From Isoetes taiwanensis (taxonomy: Eukaryota > Streptophyta > Lycopodiopsida > Isoetales > Isoetaceae), in the NCBI GenBank assembly GCA_021234155.1, contig JAJEKV010000051.1, positions 2,236,754-2,300,753 of the forward strand: 64,000 bases of DNA, given 5' to 3'. The notes beneath the pieces are model-generated. The model searched no databases. It saw only the letters and a program-made list of their open reading frames with translations, and had not been told where the DNA came from. Each line of letters begins with the position of its first letter. Position 1 is the first letter of the stretch. Of the stretch, positions 63,896 to 64,000 are shown piece by piece. Position numbers and translations under genes: made by a program.

Positions 63896-64000
63896 TATTC
63901 CTAAGGTTAGAAATTGTTGTTAAAGGTTCTATTTTATAACATTGCATTTGGGTATAGATAGATACCAAAAATATTAAAGGAACCCATTGTTCATCTAAAT

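Overview
The window looks like nuclear DNA of a land plant, most probably a fern or another seed-free vascular plant. The reasons are a long tandem-motif PPR gene with fern-style repeats, many plant-type retrotransposons, spliceosomal introns and a very repeat-rich, AT-rich background. The organism assignment is inference. Only one long intact host-type gene is present (a PPR protein, 14828-17584, minus). A small multi-exon gene of unknown function may lie at 12944-14227 (minus). Almost everything else is transposable elements and their debris, with enough intact borders to read the insertion history.

Left part (1-20.5 kb). Positions 1-4.4 kb hold two degenerate repeat families. One is built on ~40-bp units. 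The other has ~100-bp units rich in the decamer CATTCTAGAA, which forms arrays of heat-shock-element-like modules, and tRNA-derived SINE-like sequences follow it. The same composite recurs inverted at 19.8-20.5 kb. A gag-only LTR element (6523-9482, TSD TCCCT) sits beside a folD-like exon fragment. LINE pieces and an LTR/PBS remnant follow (9.7-11.4 kb), then the unknown spliced gene, the PPR gene, and a rearranged PPR pseudogene head-to-head with it.

Middle (20.8-43.7 kb). Positions 20781-27281 are a complete but mutated 6.5-kb DNA transposon with terminal inverted repeats and two convergent intron-containing genes. One is a DDE-type transposase resembling the Sola group; the other is a RING-like zinc-finger protein. 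Next comes a Ty3/gypsy pol fragment bordered by tRNA-like sequences. A LINE (here LINE-C, minus) follows and is split by an 11-kb Ty3/gypsy element (29693-40724, TSD GTCTT, LTRs about 1.4% different). That element itself carries a GC-rich LINE inside its integrase and a 281-bp MITE in its leader.

Right part (43.7-64 kb). LINE-C, a second LINE (LINE-A, 43855-56735) and a third (LINE-B, 56926-59585) lie in the same orientation, almost end to end. LINE-A is split twice. A 5.6-kb Helitron (47142-52746) sits exactly between an A and a T of its ORF2, and a 5'-truncated L1-like LINE (53307-55800) with a 16-bp TSD sits in its ORF1. The Helitron carries intron-containing pieces of host genes, including a CHCHD2/MIX17-like twin-CX9C gene, so it looks like a gene-capturing non-autonomous Helitron. 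A decayed copia element (59.6-62.5 kb) is interrupted by a TTAA-type inverted-repeat element and a long hairpin. The window ends in a decayed unknown coding sequence holding a 246-bp MITE with a 9-bp TSD.

All boundaries and family calls come from reading the sequence by eye. Sequence identities are hand counts, and no database was searched.
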